A DNA stretch of 64,000 nt from JBLRWS01 sp047921075 (GCA_047921075.1 JBLRWS010000002.1:22642-86641); one strand, 5' to 3'. Shown: positions 21,478 through 31,516, numbered from the stretch's first letter. The notes: a model not told the origin generated them from the letters alone. Program-made: numbers and translations.

Positions 21478-22539
21478 TCAAATTGGAAATGGTGCGCGAT
21501 AGATATCGCCGCCGGCTACATGTAGCATATAAACGGCTTTTTGGGGTAAGGAGACCCAAAATCGGTTCGGTTTTGTTTCGTTTTGAAGAGTTGGAAAGGT
21601 AACCGTCTTGAACAGCTTGCCATCGTTAGAAACATGGGCGATGGTAACCGGATGCGCCTCGGTTGTATTCATCAATACGGCGATTCCGGCTTCTGTTGCC
21701 TGAATTTCGTGTGCAAAATGTAGCATTAACAGATTTGGCCGCCCCATGTCGGCAAGGGTTTTATTGTTTTCTACAAACTGCTCAAAAACACCCTCTGTAG
21801 CCGGTAGGCGTAACGATTTTTCCCAAATGAGCTGTCCGGAATGGGAATATTTTTGAAGTTGTGCGGTGGCTTGCTGAAAGAGAAATATACCGGACCTGTT
21901 GGCAGATAAAAGAACCTGGTTTTGGAGAAAGGCGGGAACTCTTCCGGCAGCAGCGTCGCTTTGCGCTTGTTGAATATCTATTGAGCCGTCAGTGTCGGCA
22001 AAAGCCCGCCCAAATGAAAAGGTGCTCTCAACATCACGCAGATCAGTAAAGGTCAGCAGGGAGTCGGAGCTTGCAGGTAAAATAAGTTTGTGAGGGGATA
22101 ATGCGGCGAGCGAAAGCGTAAGCGAACCAGCGTCAATAGAATAATCAGCAATGTGAGTCCCATCAGTGTGAAGGTGAATAACTTTACCTCCGGGCCGGTC
22201 GTACAGAACCAACGTGTCTTGAAACGCCCAGTGCCCTGCAATAAATCGAAACTCGCCGGGGCCCTCACCCTCTCTTCCAAACTCTTGCATGGGTTCTCCC
22301 CCCGGTCCCAACCGCACAATTTGATTTAATCCATTGTCGTATAGATAGAGCGATTCATCTGTCTCGAACAGTGAAAACGGCCTTGCCATCCAATCATCTT
22401 CAGCCGCCGAGAGTAAAACCGAAACGTCATCAATCTCCACAGCTTCTATTTCCGGCTGATTAGCATCAGGACTGTGGCTGCACGATAAGAAAAAGAGTAG
22501 ATAAAGAGAGAAAACAGAAACAGCGGTAAAGAAGCGCAT
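21478..22539 (-). CDS. 6-bladed beta-propeller lipoprotein
   Basis: This 353-aa protein begins with a lipoprotein signal (hydrophobic stretch ending LFFLSC, acylated Cys about residue 19). The body has propeller-like repeats, including the motif FGREGEGPGEF, the hallmark of the 6-bladed beta-propeller lipoproteins abundant in Bacteroidota. The second blade pattern LVLYDRPGGKVIHLHTDG also fits. These proteins sit on the periplasmic or outer surface, and their roles are mostly unknown. It is convergent with queA and appears monocistronic. Confidence 0.75.
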   Translation of the reverse strand: MRFFTAVSVFSLYLLFFLSCSHSPDANQPEIEAVEIDDVSVLLSAAEDDWMARPFSLFETDESLYLYDNGLNQIVRLGPGGEPMQEFGREGEGPGEFRFIAGHWAFQDTLVLYDRPGGKVIHLHTDGTHIADYSIDAGSLTLSLAALSPHKLILPASSDSLLTFTDLRDVESTFSFGRAFADTDGSIDIQQAQSDAAAGRVPAFLQNQVLLSANRSGIFLFQQATAQLQKYSHSGQLIWEKSLRLPATEGVFEQFVENNKTLADMGRPNLLMLHFAHEIQATEAGIAVLMNTTEAHPVTIAHVSNDGKLFKTVTFPTLQNETKPNRFWVSLPQKAVYMLHVAGGDIYRAPFPI

Positions 22540-22625
22540 ACATCAGGGTTTTTAAGGAGATTTATCAAAAACTAAATAATTAGTACTCCCAAATCAAATA
22601 CTACTCCATCAAAGATAAACCCGCT

Positions 22626-22841
22626 CTACTCTGGGGAATCTTCCTGTCGCTGCTCGTTATAGGCGAGGGTAATTTTTTGATTCATATGGCGCTTGTAGTT
22701 CTCGTATTCGTAGCGCCGTACGGTAAACTCGGAATGGTAGGTACCGTCGTTGCAGTCTACATGCAGTTTGTTAGGCTGGTCGGTTTCGGTGATCACAACC
22801 CGAATGGTTCCTAATTGATACGATTCGATCTCTTTTGCCAT
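22626..22841 (-). CDS. Small hypothetical protein
   Basis: This 71-aa soluble protein has no signal peptide. It has a beta-rich first half (LGTIRVVITETDQPNKL, HVDCNDGTYHSEFTVRRYEY) and an acidic, polar tail. I do not recognise a family. It starts with ATG and a lysine-rich opening, and lies between two lipoprotein genes, divergent from the one at 22926. Codon use looks like real coding sequence, but the evidence is thin. Confidence 0.5.
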   Translation of the reverse strand: MAKEIESYQLGTIRVVITETDQPNKLHVDCNDGTYHSEFTVRRYEYENYKRHMNQKITLAYNEQRQEDSPE

Positions 22842-22925
22842 AGCTATCCAGAATTTTTAAGAGATTGAATTTAACCCTTTCTTTGATCATCTTCATTCAA
22901 CTTTAAAACGAATAAATTGGATACT

Positions 22926-23498
22926 ATGCTACATAAATGTTGGATTCTATTAGTTGGGGTACTGCTGTTTGCCGCGTGTGCAGAGCCGGACGAAACCGGA
23001 ATGGTAACCGATAGCGATCAAACCGAGGCTTTTTTCACGAACATCAGCGAGTTGTGCGGTGCCTGGTTTTCCGGGCAGGCCACCTTTCCCGACGATCCCG
23101 AACATACGCTGGTCGCCACCGGCCTTCGCGTACACGTTACCGAATGCGGCGATGAGCGCATCGACCTGAACCTGTACCGCGATGGTGGAGATACGTGGCA
23201 CGCCACCTGGATCCTTGAAATGAAAGACAACGGGCTGCATCTCTATCACGATCATATTGGCGAAAAGGAGTATCCCGAGGGAGAAGAGCCGCTAACGGGA
23301 TACGGCGGATATGCCGATGTACGGGGTACCTCAACCGTGCAGTACTTTCCGGCCGACGACCACACCGCTGAAATTTTACCCGAAGCGGCGACCAATGTGT
23401 GGATGATGCAGCTTGATCTGGAATCGGGCGCGTTTGTCTACTATTTGGAGCGCAATGATGAACCGCGATTCAGGGCAGAAGTCTACCTGGAGTCCTGA
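22926..23498 (+). CDS. Hypothetical lipoprotein
   Basis: The 190-aa protein begins MLHKCWILLVGVLLFAAC, a clear lipoprotein signal with the acylated Cys at residue 18. The mature part is acidic, with LCGAWFSGQATFPDDPEHT, a beta-rich centre and many aromatic residues. The pattern resembles a small lipocalin or calycin-like beta-barrel, but I cannot name the family. ATG 22926 fits the signal peptide better than TTG 22917. It ends 22 bp before the ion-channel gene, so the two may be co-transcribed. Confidence 0.65.
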   Translation: MLHKCWILLVGVLLFAACAEPDETGMVTDSDQTEAFFTNISELCGAWFSGQATFPDDPEHTLVATGLRVHVTECGDERIDLNLYRDGGDTWHATWILEMKDNGLHLYHDHIGEKEYPEGEEPLTGYGGYADVRGTSTVQYFPADDHTAEILPEAATNVWMMQLDLESGAFVYYLERNDEPRFRAEVYLES

Positions 23499-23520
23499 AC
23501 CCATAATAATGGCCTGACGT

Positions 23521-25497
23521 TTGAGTAATAACCGATTTCGACTGACCAACCCATTCCGCTACTATCTGGAGCGGCAATTTGTAAAAGGAGCGCACTATCA
23601 GCTTCTGGGTGTTGCGGCATTAATCGGGCTCATTTCCATCATTGGCGGCTTACTGGTAAGCGGGCTGCAGGAAGATTTTGAGACCTACTCTGAAACGGTT
23701 TGGTGGGCATTTCTGCGATTGACAGACCCCGGGTATTTAGGTGATGATGAAGGTACATGGAAGCGGGTTGTCTCCACCTTTTTGACAATTTCGGGTTATG
23801 TGGTTTTTCTGGGTGCGCTGGTTGCCATTATGACGCAGTGGCTGCAAAGCAAAATGCAGCAGCTGACGGACGGATACACCCCGATTGCGGCTAAACATCA
23901 TGTCGTAATTTTGGGCGATACAACACGAACGGAGCCCATTGCAGAAGAGCTGCTTCAGGGAGGCGGGCGTTTAAAACGGTTTCTTAAAAAATTTGGAAAG
24001 AAACAGCTAAAGCTGGTCATTCTTGTAGAGCGCAGTGCAGCCGAACTGCTGCAAAAGCTGAAAGCCAATCAACAGATCGGGCATGCTGCAGAGGATGTGA
24101 TTTTACGTTCAGGGTCGCCTTTAGAGTCTGAGAGCCTCATGAGGGTAGACTGCTACCATGCGGCAGCGGTGATTATTCCGAGCCAAACCGTAGCGCAAAA
24201 AACGCTGGTTTCGGCAGATGTTGAGACGATCAAAACCCTGCTTTCTCTGAATAGCTATAGCCGGATGCCGGGTAAGGGACAATTGCCGTACGTGGTGGCC
24301 GAAATCAACGACGACCGCCGAAGAAGTGCCGCGCTGAACGCGTACAATGGCGATCTGGAAGTTATTTCCAGTGATGCGTTTATCTGTCGGTTGATTGCTC
24401 AAAATGTTCGCCACAGAGGATTGTCTGAGGTATACGAAGAGCTGCTCACAAAAGGAAAGAACAACGATTTGTATGTGCGTGAGCACGGCTCGATGGCCGG
24501 GAAAACCATCGCCGAAGCCGAACGATATTTTAGGCACTGCCTGGTTCTCGGGCTCATACGCCCGACCGATGAGGGATTTATGCCAATGTTAAATCTGCCC
24601 GGCTCTACTCCGATTGAAAAGGGGGATCGGTTGGTATTTTTGGCACGTATGTTCGAAGATACGGAACCCGCTTCGCAGCCCGTACACGAAAAAATTTCAG
24701 TTGAAGACAAAGGGGTAGCTGTGGCCCGAACCTCACCCAGCGGAAAGGAGATTAAGAAAAGAGTACTTATTCTGGGCTGGAATCACAAACTGCCGGCGCT
24801 GTTGAAAGAATTCTCATCCTATCAAAACGAGGAGTTCACCTTTACGGTCGTCTCCATATTACCACCGGAGCATAGAGAGAAGTTAATTCAGCAGCTATTT
24901 CAGGACATGCCGCCACCGCCATGCACTCATATAGAAGCGGATTATATGAATGAAGTAGAACTGGTGAAGGTACAGCCCGAAACGTTTGACCATGTTATTT
25001 TTTCGAGCAGTGATTTATTGTCGGAAGGAGAAGAGGCCGATGCCCGGTCGATTGTAGGGAATATTTTACTTCATGAAATGCTTCAAAACAGAGAAAAAAA
25101 ACCGGGAGTGTTACTGGAGCTTGCCGAAGAATCGAGTGTTGGGCTGATTCAACAAGATGACGTTGATATGCTTGTGAGCACGGCCATCATCAGTCACGTA
25201 CTTGCTCAGGTAGCGTTACGCAGAGAGGTACATGCCATATATACCGAGTTGTTTTCAGCCGGTGGGGCAGAGATCATCTTTGGCCTGCCCGAAAACTACG
25301 GTATTGAGAATGGAACATACAGTTTTCAGGAGTTGGCCGTGCGAACCGCACGCGAGGGAGATAAACTCATGGGCACATTCAGATATGATCGCGACTCATC
25401 ACACAAAAGAGGTCATGTGAAGATGAATCCGCCTCGCAATGCCAGTATTGTCATTGACGCGCAAACCAAGCTGGTTGTACTAACCACATACGGATAA
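23521..25497 (+). CDS. CASTOR/POLLUX (DMI1)-like ion channel with tandem RCK domains
   Basis: This 658-aa membrane protein has TM1 at about 27-48, a pore loop at 57-75 (WWAFLRLTDPGYLG), TM2 at about 85-107, and then two Rossmann-type RCK domains. The first opens HHVVILGDTTRTEPIAEELL near residue 126. The second opens ILGWNHKLPALL near residue 415, the GW signature of the CASTOR/POLLUX/DMI1 family. Plant members are nuclear-envelope cation channels; bacterial roles are little known. The filter reads TDPGY rather than a potassium-channel TVGYG. The start is TTG 23521; no ATG fits better. It follows a lipoprotein gene by 22 bp. Confidence 0.8.
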   Translation: MSNNRFRLTNPFRYYLERQFVKGAHYQLLGVAALIGLISIIGGLLVSGLQEDFETYSETVWWAFLRLTDPGYLGDDEGTWKRVVSTFLTISGYVVFLGALVAIMTQWLQSKMQQLTDGYTPIAAKHHVVILGDTTRTEPIAEELLQGGGRLKRFLKKFGKKQLKLVILVERSAAELLQKLKANQQIGHAAEDVILRSGSPLESESLMRVDCYHAAAVIIPSQTVAQKTLVSADVETIKTLLSLNSYSRMPGKGQLPYVVAEINDDRRRSAALNAYNGDLEVISSDAFICRLIAQNVRHRGLSEVYEELLTKGKNNDLYVREHGSMAGKTIAEAERYFRHCLVLGLIRPTDEGFMPMLNLPGSTPIEKGDRLVFLARMFEDTEPASQPVHEKISVEDKGVAVARTSPSGKEIKKRVLILGWNHKLPALLKEFSSYQNEEFTFTVVSILPPEHREKLIQQLFQDMPPPPCTHIEADYMNEVELVKVQPETFDHVIFSSSDLLSEGEEADARSIVGNILLHEMLQNREKKPGVLLELAEESSVGLIQQDDVDMLVSTAIISHVLAQVALRREVHAIYTELFSAGGAEIIFGLPENYGIENGTYSFQELAVRTAREGDKLMGTFRYDRDSSHKRGHVKMNPPRNASIVIDAQTKLVVLTTYG

Positions 25498-25743
25498 GCA
25501 ATTTTCCCAAAAATAAACAAGCCGTTGCAGATCGAATGTAAAGGTGAATTTATTTGAAAATCGATGGTAAAATTGGATTCTGTGTACGAATAGGTAAAAT
25601 CATGGGTCGATTAGTTTGTCAAACAGTACGTTCCTGATGTCCGGTACGGATATGGAGTGGCTTGGTTAACAGAAGGTTATCGTTGTAGAAGGTGCAGGGT
25701 AATAAACCATAAATCCCGACGGCAAAAAACGGCATGACTAACT

Positions 25744-26718
25744 CTACTGCTCCCGCTGCTCAATCTGTAAAGTATCAGAGGATGCGGACGTTGCCTGTTG
25801 AAGTGTATCTTCACCAGCATAAGGCTCCGGCTCTTCTAATGAAAAAATCAGGCTGTCGAGTCTGCTGATCTGGAATTCTTCGTCGGCATCCCAGACACCG
25901 TCGGTTTCCCAGAGTGAATCGGGCTGAATTTCGATATGAGAGACTGACACAGGCAATGTCGGTAGTTCATCAGGTTCCGGCGTGGCGGGCTGATAGTACG
26001 CAATTCCGCTCAACTGCGTCATCTGTCGAAGAATCCATCCGCTTCGTTCTTCCGCATAGGGGGAGGGCGGATTAACCCGCATCCGTTTTGGGCTGGGCAG
26101 TACTGCGGCAAGCCGGGTTGACATTTCGGGGGTAACCGATGATGCGGGAACCCCGAAAAATGTTTCTGAGGCTTTGCCGATGCCAAACACACCCGGGCCG
26201 AACTCCGCAATATTCAGGTAGACTTCGATGATGCGCTCTTTTGACCAGAAGAGCTCAATCAATACGGTAAAACCCGCCTCAATTCCTTTTCGGACAAATG
26301 ATTGTGATGAAGACAAAAACAGATTTTTTGCAACCTGCTGAGAGATCGTGCTGGCTCCACGGACTCGTTCGCCCTGTTGGCGCTCATCCCAGGCTTCCTG
26401 GATTGATTCAAGGTCAAAACCCCGGTGCTGGTAAAAGAGCTGATCCTCTGACGCAATGACCGCCCATTTCATATGCTCGGGAATCTCATCAGCGGGAACC
26501 CAATAGTCGGTTAAGCTGTATCGTTCCGCTTCCAGTTCACCCCAGTTTTCCTGGTACGTGAAGCTTGTAGCGGACGGATTGATCCAGCGCAGGGCAAAAA
26601 CGGTAAGGATAATCAGCAGTAAGATCCCTGCTGCAGCAGAAAGCGCTGATATTAGGTAAATGCGAGGCTGTTTATAATACGCCTTTTTTTGAGTCTGTAA
26701 ATTGTTCTCAGATTCCAT
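25744..26718 (-). CDS. mtgA: Monofunctional peptidoglycan glycosyltransferase (GT51)
   Basis: MtgA polymerises lipid II into glycan strands at the inner membrane. One TM segment lies at about residues 19-43. The GT51 domain follows, with the catalytic Glu91 in ASEDQLFYQHRGFD, then the STISQQVAKNLFL motif, the RKGIEAGFTVLIE segment and the AEFGPGVFGI region. There is no transpeptidase domain. A C-terminal extension of about 70 residues, rich in Pro, Asp and Glu, exceeds typical MtgA and has no visible domain. The gene stands alone. Confidence 0.9.
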   Translation of the reverse strand: MESENNLQTQKKAYYKQPRIYLISALSAAAGILLLIILTVFALRWINPSATSFTYQENWGELEAERYSLTDYWVPADEIPEHMKWAVIASEDQLFYQHRGFDLESIQEAWDERQQGERVRGASTISQQVAKNLFLSSSQSFVRKGIEAGFTVLIELFWSKERIIEVYLNIAEFGPGVFGIGKASETFFGVPASSVTPEMSTRLAAVLPSPKRMRVNPPSPYAEERSGWILRQMTQLSGIAYYQPATPEPDELPTLPVSVSHIEIQPDSLWETDGVWDADEEFQISRLDSLIFSLEEPEPYAGEDTLQQATSASSDTLQIEQREQ

Positions 26719-26794
26719 ACTTCTACAACTCGCAAAAGATCAATCTGTTTCAAAAAAATAGTCGTTTGATCGGTTGGAATAACCAGTGAGCATA

Positions 26795-26835
26795 AAAATA
26801 CCCGTCAGCCCGCAGATGTAGCGCGCAGACGGGTA
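26795..26835 (-). terminator. Rho-independent terminator of the S9 peptidase gene
   Basis: On the minus strand TACCCGTC and GACGGGTA (plus-strand 26828-26835 and 26799-26806) form a stem with extra inner GC pairing, followed by TTTTT. It lies 40 bp after the S9 gene's stop. Confidence 0.8.
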
Positions 26836-26874
26836 AAGATTAAATTTCCCTATTCCCTGAAGGGTAGTAACATT

Positions 26875-28920
26875 CTATTCACGTTCCGGAACCGGGGCAT
26901 CCCAATGGGGAAGCTCAGCAGATGAATCGCCGGTCATCAGGTAGGTGTCGAACCACTGCAGCATACGATGGGTGTAATCGTATCGGGAGGCGGCACGTGT
27001 ATTGCCATGTCCCTCGCCGGGATACCAAACCAGGCGGGCGGGAACCTCCGGCTTGCGCACCTTGAGGTGGCGGTACAGTTCGAGTGATTGCGCCGGATGC
27101 ACGCGGGTATCGTTTGCGCCGTGCATAATCAGGATGGGAGTTTGCGCACGATCTACCCAATAAATAGGGCTCCGCTTCAGATAATCAAGCCATTTCTCAT
27201 CCGATTCCCACATGCGTTCACGGGAGTGTACCAGATAGAGTTCGTCTGGAATATCGCTTGTGCCCCACTTGGAGAGATTGTTACTGATGCCTACGAACAT
27301 GACGGCTGCCGCAAACCGATCACTGTAATAGGTGCTCATCCACGCAGATGCGTATCCTCCGTACGAACCGCCGGTAACGCCAATACGGTTCGCATCCGCA
27401 ATGCCGCGATCAATCAGAGCGTCTACGCCGTCTACAATGTCATCAAACTCTTTGCCTGCAAGATCGGCCTGGCTGCTATAGACAAACTCAGTGCCACGCC
27501 CAGTACTGCCGCGGTAATTCGGATAGAAAACAGCATATCCTTTGGCAGCCGCCATCTGTCCGGGCATGGAGTAGTTGGTAAGCCAGCCGTTGCTGTAGTG
27601 CGCCTCAGGTCCGCCATGTATCATGTTGATGAGCGGAACCGCGGTGCCCGCTTCGTATCCAACCGGATAGATGAGAATACCGTCGATCTCAAACTCGCCG
27701 TCACGCGTGGTGTAGGTGATCACTTCCTGCCGGCCGAGCTCCACATCGTCAAGCCAGGCATTGTGATGGGTTTTGCGCTCAGGTTGGGCATTGCGCCGGT
27801 TTTGCAGCACAAACAGCTCGTTAGGGTGTTGAGGTGTGCTTGCCACAAAGGCGAGGGTGCCATTATCGGCCCGCGAAAAAGTACCGATAGCGTGGGTTGA
27901 CGATCGGAACAGTGTCTGTTTTTGTGTGCCGTTTGGCCGGATGGAGCCCAAAACAGAGGCGGTGCTTTCACTGGCGCGGAAGTGGATTTGATTGGGGCCT
28001 GTCCAGGCGATGTGCTCATACTTGCCTTCGTACCCCAAGTCGATTTTTTCGGGAGTGCCGCCGGAAGCGGATACAATCAGAATTCGCCCGTCAATCGGGT
28101 CATGGATATTCCGGCCGGCGCGCAGTGCGAGGCGATCACCCTGCGGGCTCCATACAATTTGCCCCAACTTGCCTTCATTGTTCACCTCGGCAGCCACTTG
28201 CCGGGTGCGGTAATCAACGATCACTACTTGTTGAGCCATAAATGAATCGTCCACACCGGGAGACGGAGCTACGGAGAGTGCAATGCGGTCGCCGGATGGG
28301 CTCCACTCCATCATGTACACGGTGCCCTCTACTTCGATTCGGTGCGGGGTATGCCCATCGCGGGCAACATTGGTAATATATGCCGGCCGCTGCGGGAGGT
28401 TCTCTTCAAATACATCGGCTGTGTACGGCAGTGGGCTGGATGAAGTCTCGGGATTGTCGAACGAGGAGAAGACAATGTGGTTGCCGTCGGGGTGCCAGCT
28501 ATAGGCAGAAATGGAACGCTCGAAGGCGAACAGTTTAACAGCTTCGCCACCACCCAGTGGCAACTCATAAAGCGCGCGTACGGCGTCGCCGGGCTGGCTG
28601 GTTACAAACGTCACGGAGCGATGGCCGGGCCGAAAGGCGACACCACTGATGCCACCCTGCGTGTAGTACGGGCGGGATTCATTTGTTTGAAGGTTAAGAA
28701 TGTGTAGTTCGGTACGGTTCCCGGCATTCTCTTTATAGGGGTCGGCAGGTACCGATACGGTATACGCAGCAAACATCCCATCATCAGAAAGTTCTACACT
28801 TGTAACCGCCTCCATGGTAGCAATCTGATAGGGTGTGATGCCCTGAGCATTCAGGGAAGCTGCAGTGAAAACAAAAACTAAAAATGGCAGAATAGCCGTT
28901 CGTAACCGAACGGTGAGCAT
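26875..28920 (-). CDS. Secreted S9-family serine peptidase (prolyl oligopeptidase fold)
   Basis: The start at ATG 28920 gives a clean signal peptide ending SLNAQ; ATG 28947, nine codons upstream, is also possible. The N-terminal two thirds form a beta-propeller with WSPSGDRIALS and WSPQGDRLALR blades. The C-terminal alpha/beta-hydrolase domain carries GGSYGGYAS (nucleophile Ser), GANDTRVHP (Asp) and the His in GEGHG, a full catalytic triad. Such enzymes cleave short peptides in the periplasm. A second S9 peptidase is at 47625. A terminator follows. Confidence 0.92.
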   Translation of the reverse strand: MLTVRLRTAILPFLVFVFTAASLNAQGITPYQIATMEAVTSVELSDDGMFAAYTVSVPADPYKENAGNRTELHILNLQTNESRPYYTQGGISGVAFRPGHRSVTFVTSQPGDAVRALYELPLGGGEAVKLFAFERSISAYSWHPDGNHIVFSSFDNPETSSSPLPYTADVFEENLPQRPAYITNVARDGHTPHRIEVEGTVYMMEWSPSGDRIALSVAPSPGVDDSFMAQQVVIVDYRTRQVAAEVNNEGKLGQIVWSPQGDRLALRAGRNIHDPIDGRILIVSASGGTPEKIDLGYEGKYEHIAWTGPNQIHFRASESTASVLGSIRPNGTQKQTLFRSSTHAIGTFSRADNGTLAFVASTPQHPNELFVLQNRRNAQPERKTHHNAWLDDVELGRQEVITYTTRDGEFEIDGILIYPVGYEAGTAVPLINMIHGGPEAHYSNGWLTNYSMPGQMAAAKGYAVFYPNYRGSTGRGTEFVYSSQADLAGKEFDDIVDGVDALIDRGIADANRIGVTGGSYGGYASAWMSTYYSDRFAAAVMFVGISNNLSKWGTSDIPDELYLVHSRERMWESDEKWLDYLKRSPIYWVDRAQTPILIMHGANDTRVHPAQSLELYRHLKVRKPEVPARLVWYPGEGHGNTRAASRYDYTHRMLQWFDTYLMTGDSSAELPHWDAPVPERE

Positions 28921-29138
28921 GGTCCTTTTTTCTGTAGTCCGTTTCATAAATGTACTGGTTTGGTTAACACATGGTTTAAACTGTATTCTGGAATGCGTAC
29001 GGCTGCATATTGAAAAATAAGGAGTTTGTGGCATTAAACAGAATGAGCAAGGGATTTCATTCGTGTCGATTTCATTCCTAAGAGCGGCATTTTTTTGGTA
29101 CTTTTACCCCACACCTTAAAACAGATGATCTTTAAAAA

Positions 29139-29966
29139 ATGAATCGTACAAATATTGCTACCGTTTTAATTATACTTTCTCTGGCTGTATCCGGCTGTGT
29201 GCAGCCCTCATCCGAAGACCGCTTTAACACACTCTACTCAACGCTGTGGATTCAGACGGCAGCCGAGTACGAAGCACTGTCACTGCAGGCGTACAACGCT
29301 GCCGAGCGAAAGCTGCCAGAAGCTATTGAGGACCGGAGCTGGACTGCTGCTGTGGAGCAGGGCGATGGATATGAAGACCTGCCGGCTGCTATTATTTTTG
29401 ATTTGGACGAAACCGTGCTGGACAACTCTTTTTATGAGGCAAGGTTGATTCATGATGACGAAAACTTTGACCCCGAAGCCTGGAATAATTGGGTACGCGA
29501 AGAGCGTGCTACTGCACTGGAGGGAGCCGTGAGATTTATCAACCGGGCAGCCGAGCTGGGTGTTGAGCTGTTTTATATTACCAACCGCGATGCCGAAGTG
29601 GTAGAGGAAACGGAAGCGAATCTTCGGGCACTGGGCATACCCGTTGCCGAGGGGTCGGTGATGGCCAACGGTGCCCAGCCAAACTGGACTTCGCTGAAAG
29701 TGCAGCGCCGCACCGAGGTGACTGAAAACCACCGGGTGATTATGATTTTTGGAGATGACCTGAATGATTTTGCTCCCGCTCGTAACCTCTCTCTTGAAGA
29801 CAGGCGCGCACTGGTACACGAACATGTTGATAAATGGTCGGTAAAGTGGTTTATGCTTCCCAATCCTAATTATGGTTCCTGGGAGCGCAATCTGTACACC
29901 GGTGACGAGCAAAACGAACTGGAACGGCAGCAACGGCGTCTGGACATGCTGCAAACTCTTCGGTAA
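29139..29966 (+). CDS. Class C acid phosphatase lipoprotein (e(P4)-like, HAD fold)
   Basis: This 275-aa lipoprotein has acylated Cys20 in AVSGC. The HAD nucleophile motif is FDLDETVLDNS, with Asp88 and Asp90 and Thr92. Motif II appears in FYITNRD, the basic residue in TSLKVQRR, and the acidic motif in IFGDDLNDF. This pattern marks class C acid phosphatases such as Haemophilus e(P4), which dephosphorylate nucleotides and other phosphomonoesters at the cell envelope. An alkaline phosphatase gene follows 89 bp downstream, so the locus may serve phosphate scavenging. Confidence 0.92.
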   Translation: MNRTNIATVLIILSLAVSGCVQPSSEDRFNTLYSTLWIQTAAEYEALSLQAYNAAERKLPEAIEDRSWTAAVEQGDGYEDLPAAIIFDLDETVLDNSFYEARLIHDDENFDPEAWNNWVREERATALEGAVRFINRAAELGVELFYITNRDAEVVEETEANLRALGIPVAEGSVMANGAQPNWTSLKVQRRTEVTENHRVIMIFGDDLNDFAPARNLSLEDRRALVHEHVDKWSVKWFMLPNPNYGSWERNLYTGDEQNELERQQRRLDMLQTLR

Positions 29967-30055
29967 GAGCTAATACCCGGCTTAACAGTTTGTTAATTCG
30001 GGTTGTCATGCCCGTTGGGTATTTTTAGCTTTATTCTCAATCAAAATTGGTAGTT

Positions 30056-31516
30056 ATGTCTGGAAAAGGCCTCTCGCGACGTGAATTTTTGAAAACCGGA
30101 GCCCTCTCAACGGCCGGGCTGGGTGCCGGAATGATGGGATACCGCAAGGCTCCCACCGCGAAAAAACGGTTCAATGGCGACGCCAAAAATGTCATATTTC
30201 TGGTGGTTGACGGCATGAGCATGGGTACGTTTTCCATCGCCGACCTGATCAAACAAGAGCAATTTGGCGACAAAACCCACTGGGTAAAGTTGTACGAATC
30301 AGATCGTGACTATCACCGTGGGCTAATGGACATGGCGTCCTTAAACTCAACCGTTACCGGTTCTGCATCTGCAGCATCGTCGTGGGGCAGCGGGCACCGC
30401 ATTAACAACAACAGTGTAAACTGGGGCCCGAACGACGAGCAGTACAAAACCATCTGCGAAATTTTTCGCGATGCGGGAAAGGGTACCGGACTTGTCACAA
30501 CCACACGACTGACCCACGCCACCCCGTCCGGCTTTGCGATTAACATGCCCGGCAGATGGATGGAAGACGAGATTGCCGAGCAGTATTCAGAACGGGATTA
30601 CGATCTGCTGATGGGAGGCGGTAACCGCCATTTTGATCCGTCTATGCGGGATGACGGAAAGGATTTGTATGCTGTATTTCGCGAAAAGGGATACACCGTA
30701 GCAAAAACCAAAGAGGAGCTAAGCCGCGCCACACGAAACAGCAAGCTAATTGGCATTTTTAATGATAGCCACCTGCCTTACACTGTAGATTATAACAACG
30801 ATTTGGATCTGCAGCGGGTTACACCTACCCTGTCCGAAATGACTGGTGCCGCACTGGACCGATTGAGCCAAAACCCGGATGGATTTATTCTGCAAATAGA
30901 AGGAGGCCGGGTTGATCACGGTGCGCACAACAACGACGCAGCCGGGATGCTGTATGATCAGATTGCGTTTGATGATGCCATCAAAGCGGTAATGGATTTT
31001 ACCGATGGCCGCGACGACACGCTGGTTATTTTGACAACCGATCACGGTAATGCCAATCCCGGGCTGAGTGGTTTGGGTTCCGGCTATGGCAACTCTCCCG
31101 CCATGATGGCTACGCTCTACGACTATCGCCACAGCTTTGACTGGATCTCGGCTCGTTTTCGTGAGCTGGCTCCCAATGGTGAACGAGGTGAACTACACGT
31201 GCAGCAAATACGCGAAGTGGTGGAGTACGCTACCAATACCGGGATTACCCGTGAGGAGGGGTTAATGATCAAGCAAGCGCTGCAAGGCACATTTCGCGCT
31301 CCGTTTTTTAACCGGGCAGGGTGGGACGCCGTGCTCTCCGGCGTGTTGGCCAATTACAACGGTATTTACTTCGTAGGCACCAACCATACAGCCGATTACG
31401 TAGAGCTTGCCGCATGGGGGCCGGGAAGTGAGCACCTCTCTACGTTTGAGAGAAACACCAACCTGTTTGACCTGATGGTGGATATGGCCGATGTGCGGGC
31501 CTTTGCACAAGGCTAA
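30056..31516 (+). CDS. Tat-exported alkaline phosphatase
   Basis: This 486-aa protein starts with a twin-arginine signal (SRREFLKTGALS), so it is exported folded. Alkaline phosphatase motifs are FLVVDGMSMG (first metal-binding Asp), VTGSASAASSWGSG (nucleophile Ser region), IEGGRVDHGAHNND and TTDHGNANPG (metal ligands). In the nucleophile motif the usual Asp before Ser is Gly. The start ATG 30056 puts the Arg pair near the N-terminus. It lies downstream of the class C acid phosphatase and ends 63 bp from a convergent gene. Confidence 0.9.
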   Translation: MSGKGLSRREFLKTGALSTAGLGAGMMGYRKAPTAKKRFNGDAKNVIFLVVDGMSMGTFSIADLIKQEQFGDKTHWVKLYESDRDYHRGLMDMASLNSTVTGSASAASSWGSGHRINNNSVNWGPNDEQYKTICEIFRDAGKGTGLVTTTRLTHATPSGFAINMPGRWMEDEIAEQYSERDYDLLMGGGNRHFDPSMRDDGKDLYAVFREKGYTVAKTKEELSRATRNSKLIGIFNDSHLPYTVDYNNDLDLQRVTPTLSEMTGAALDRLSQNPDGFILQIEGGRVDHGAHNNDAAGMLYDQIAFDDAIKAVMDFTDGRDDTLVILTTDHGNANPGLSGLGSGYGNSPAMMATLYDYRHSFDWISARFRELAPNGERGELHVQQIREVVEYATNTGITREEGLMIKQALQGTFRAPFFNRAGWDAVLSGVLANYNGIYFVGTNHTADYVELAAWGPGSEHLSTFERNTNLFDLMVDMADVRAFAQG

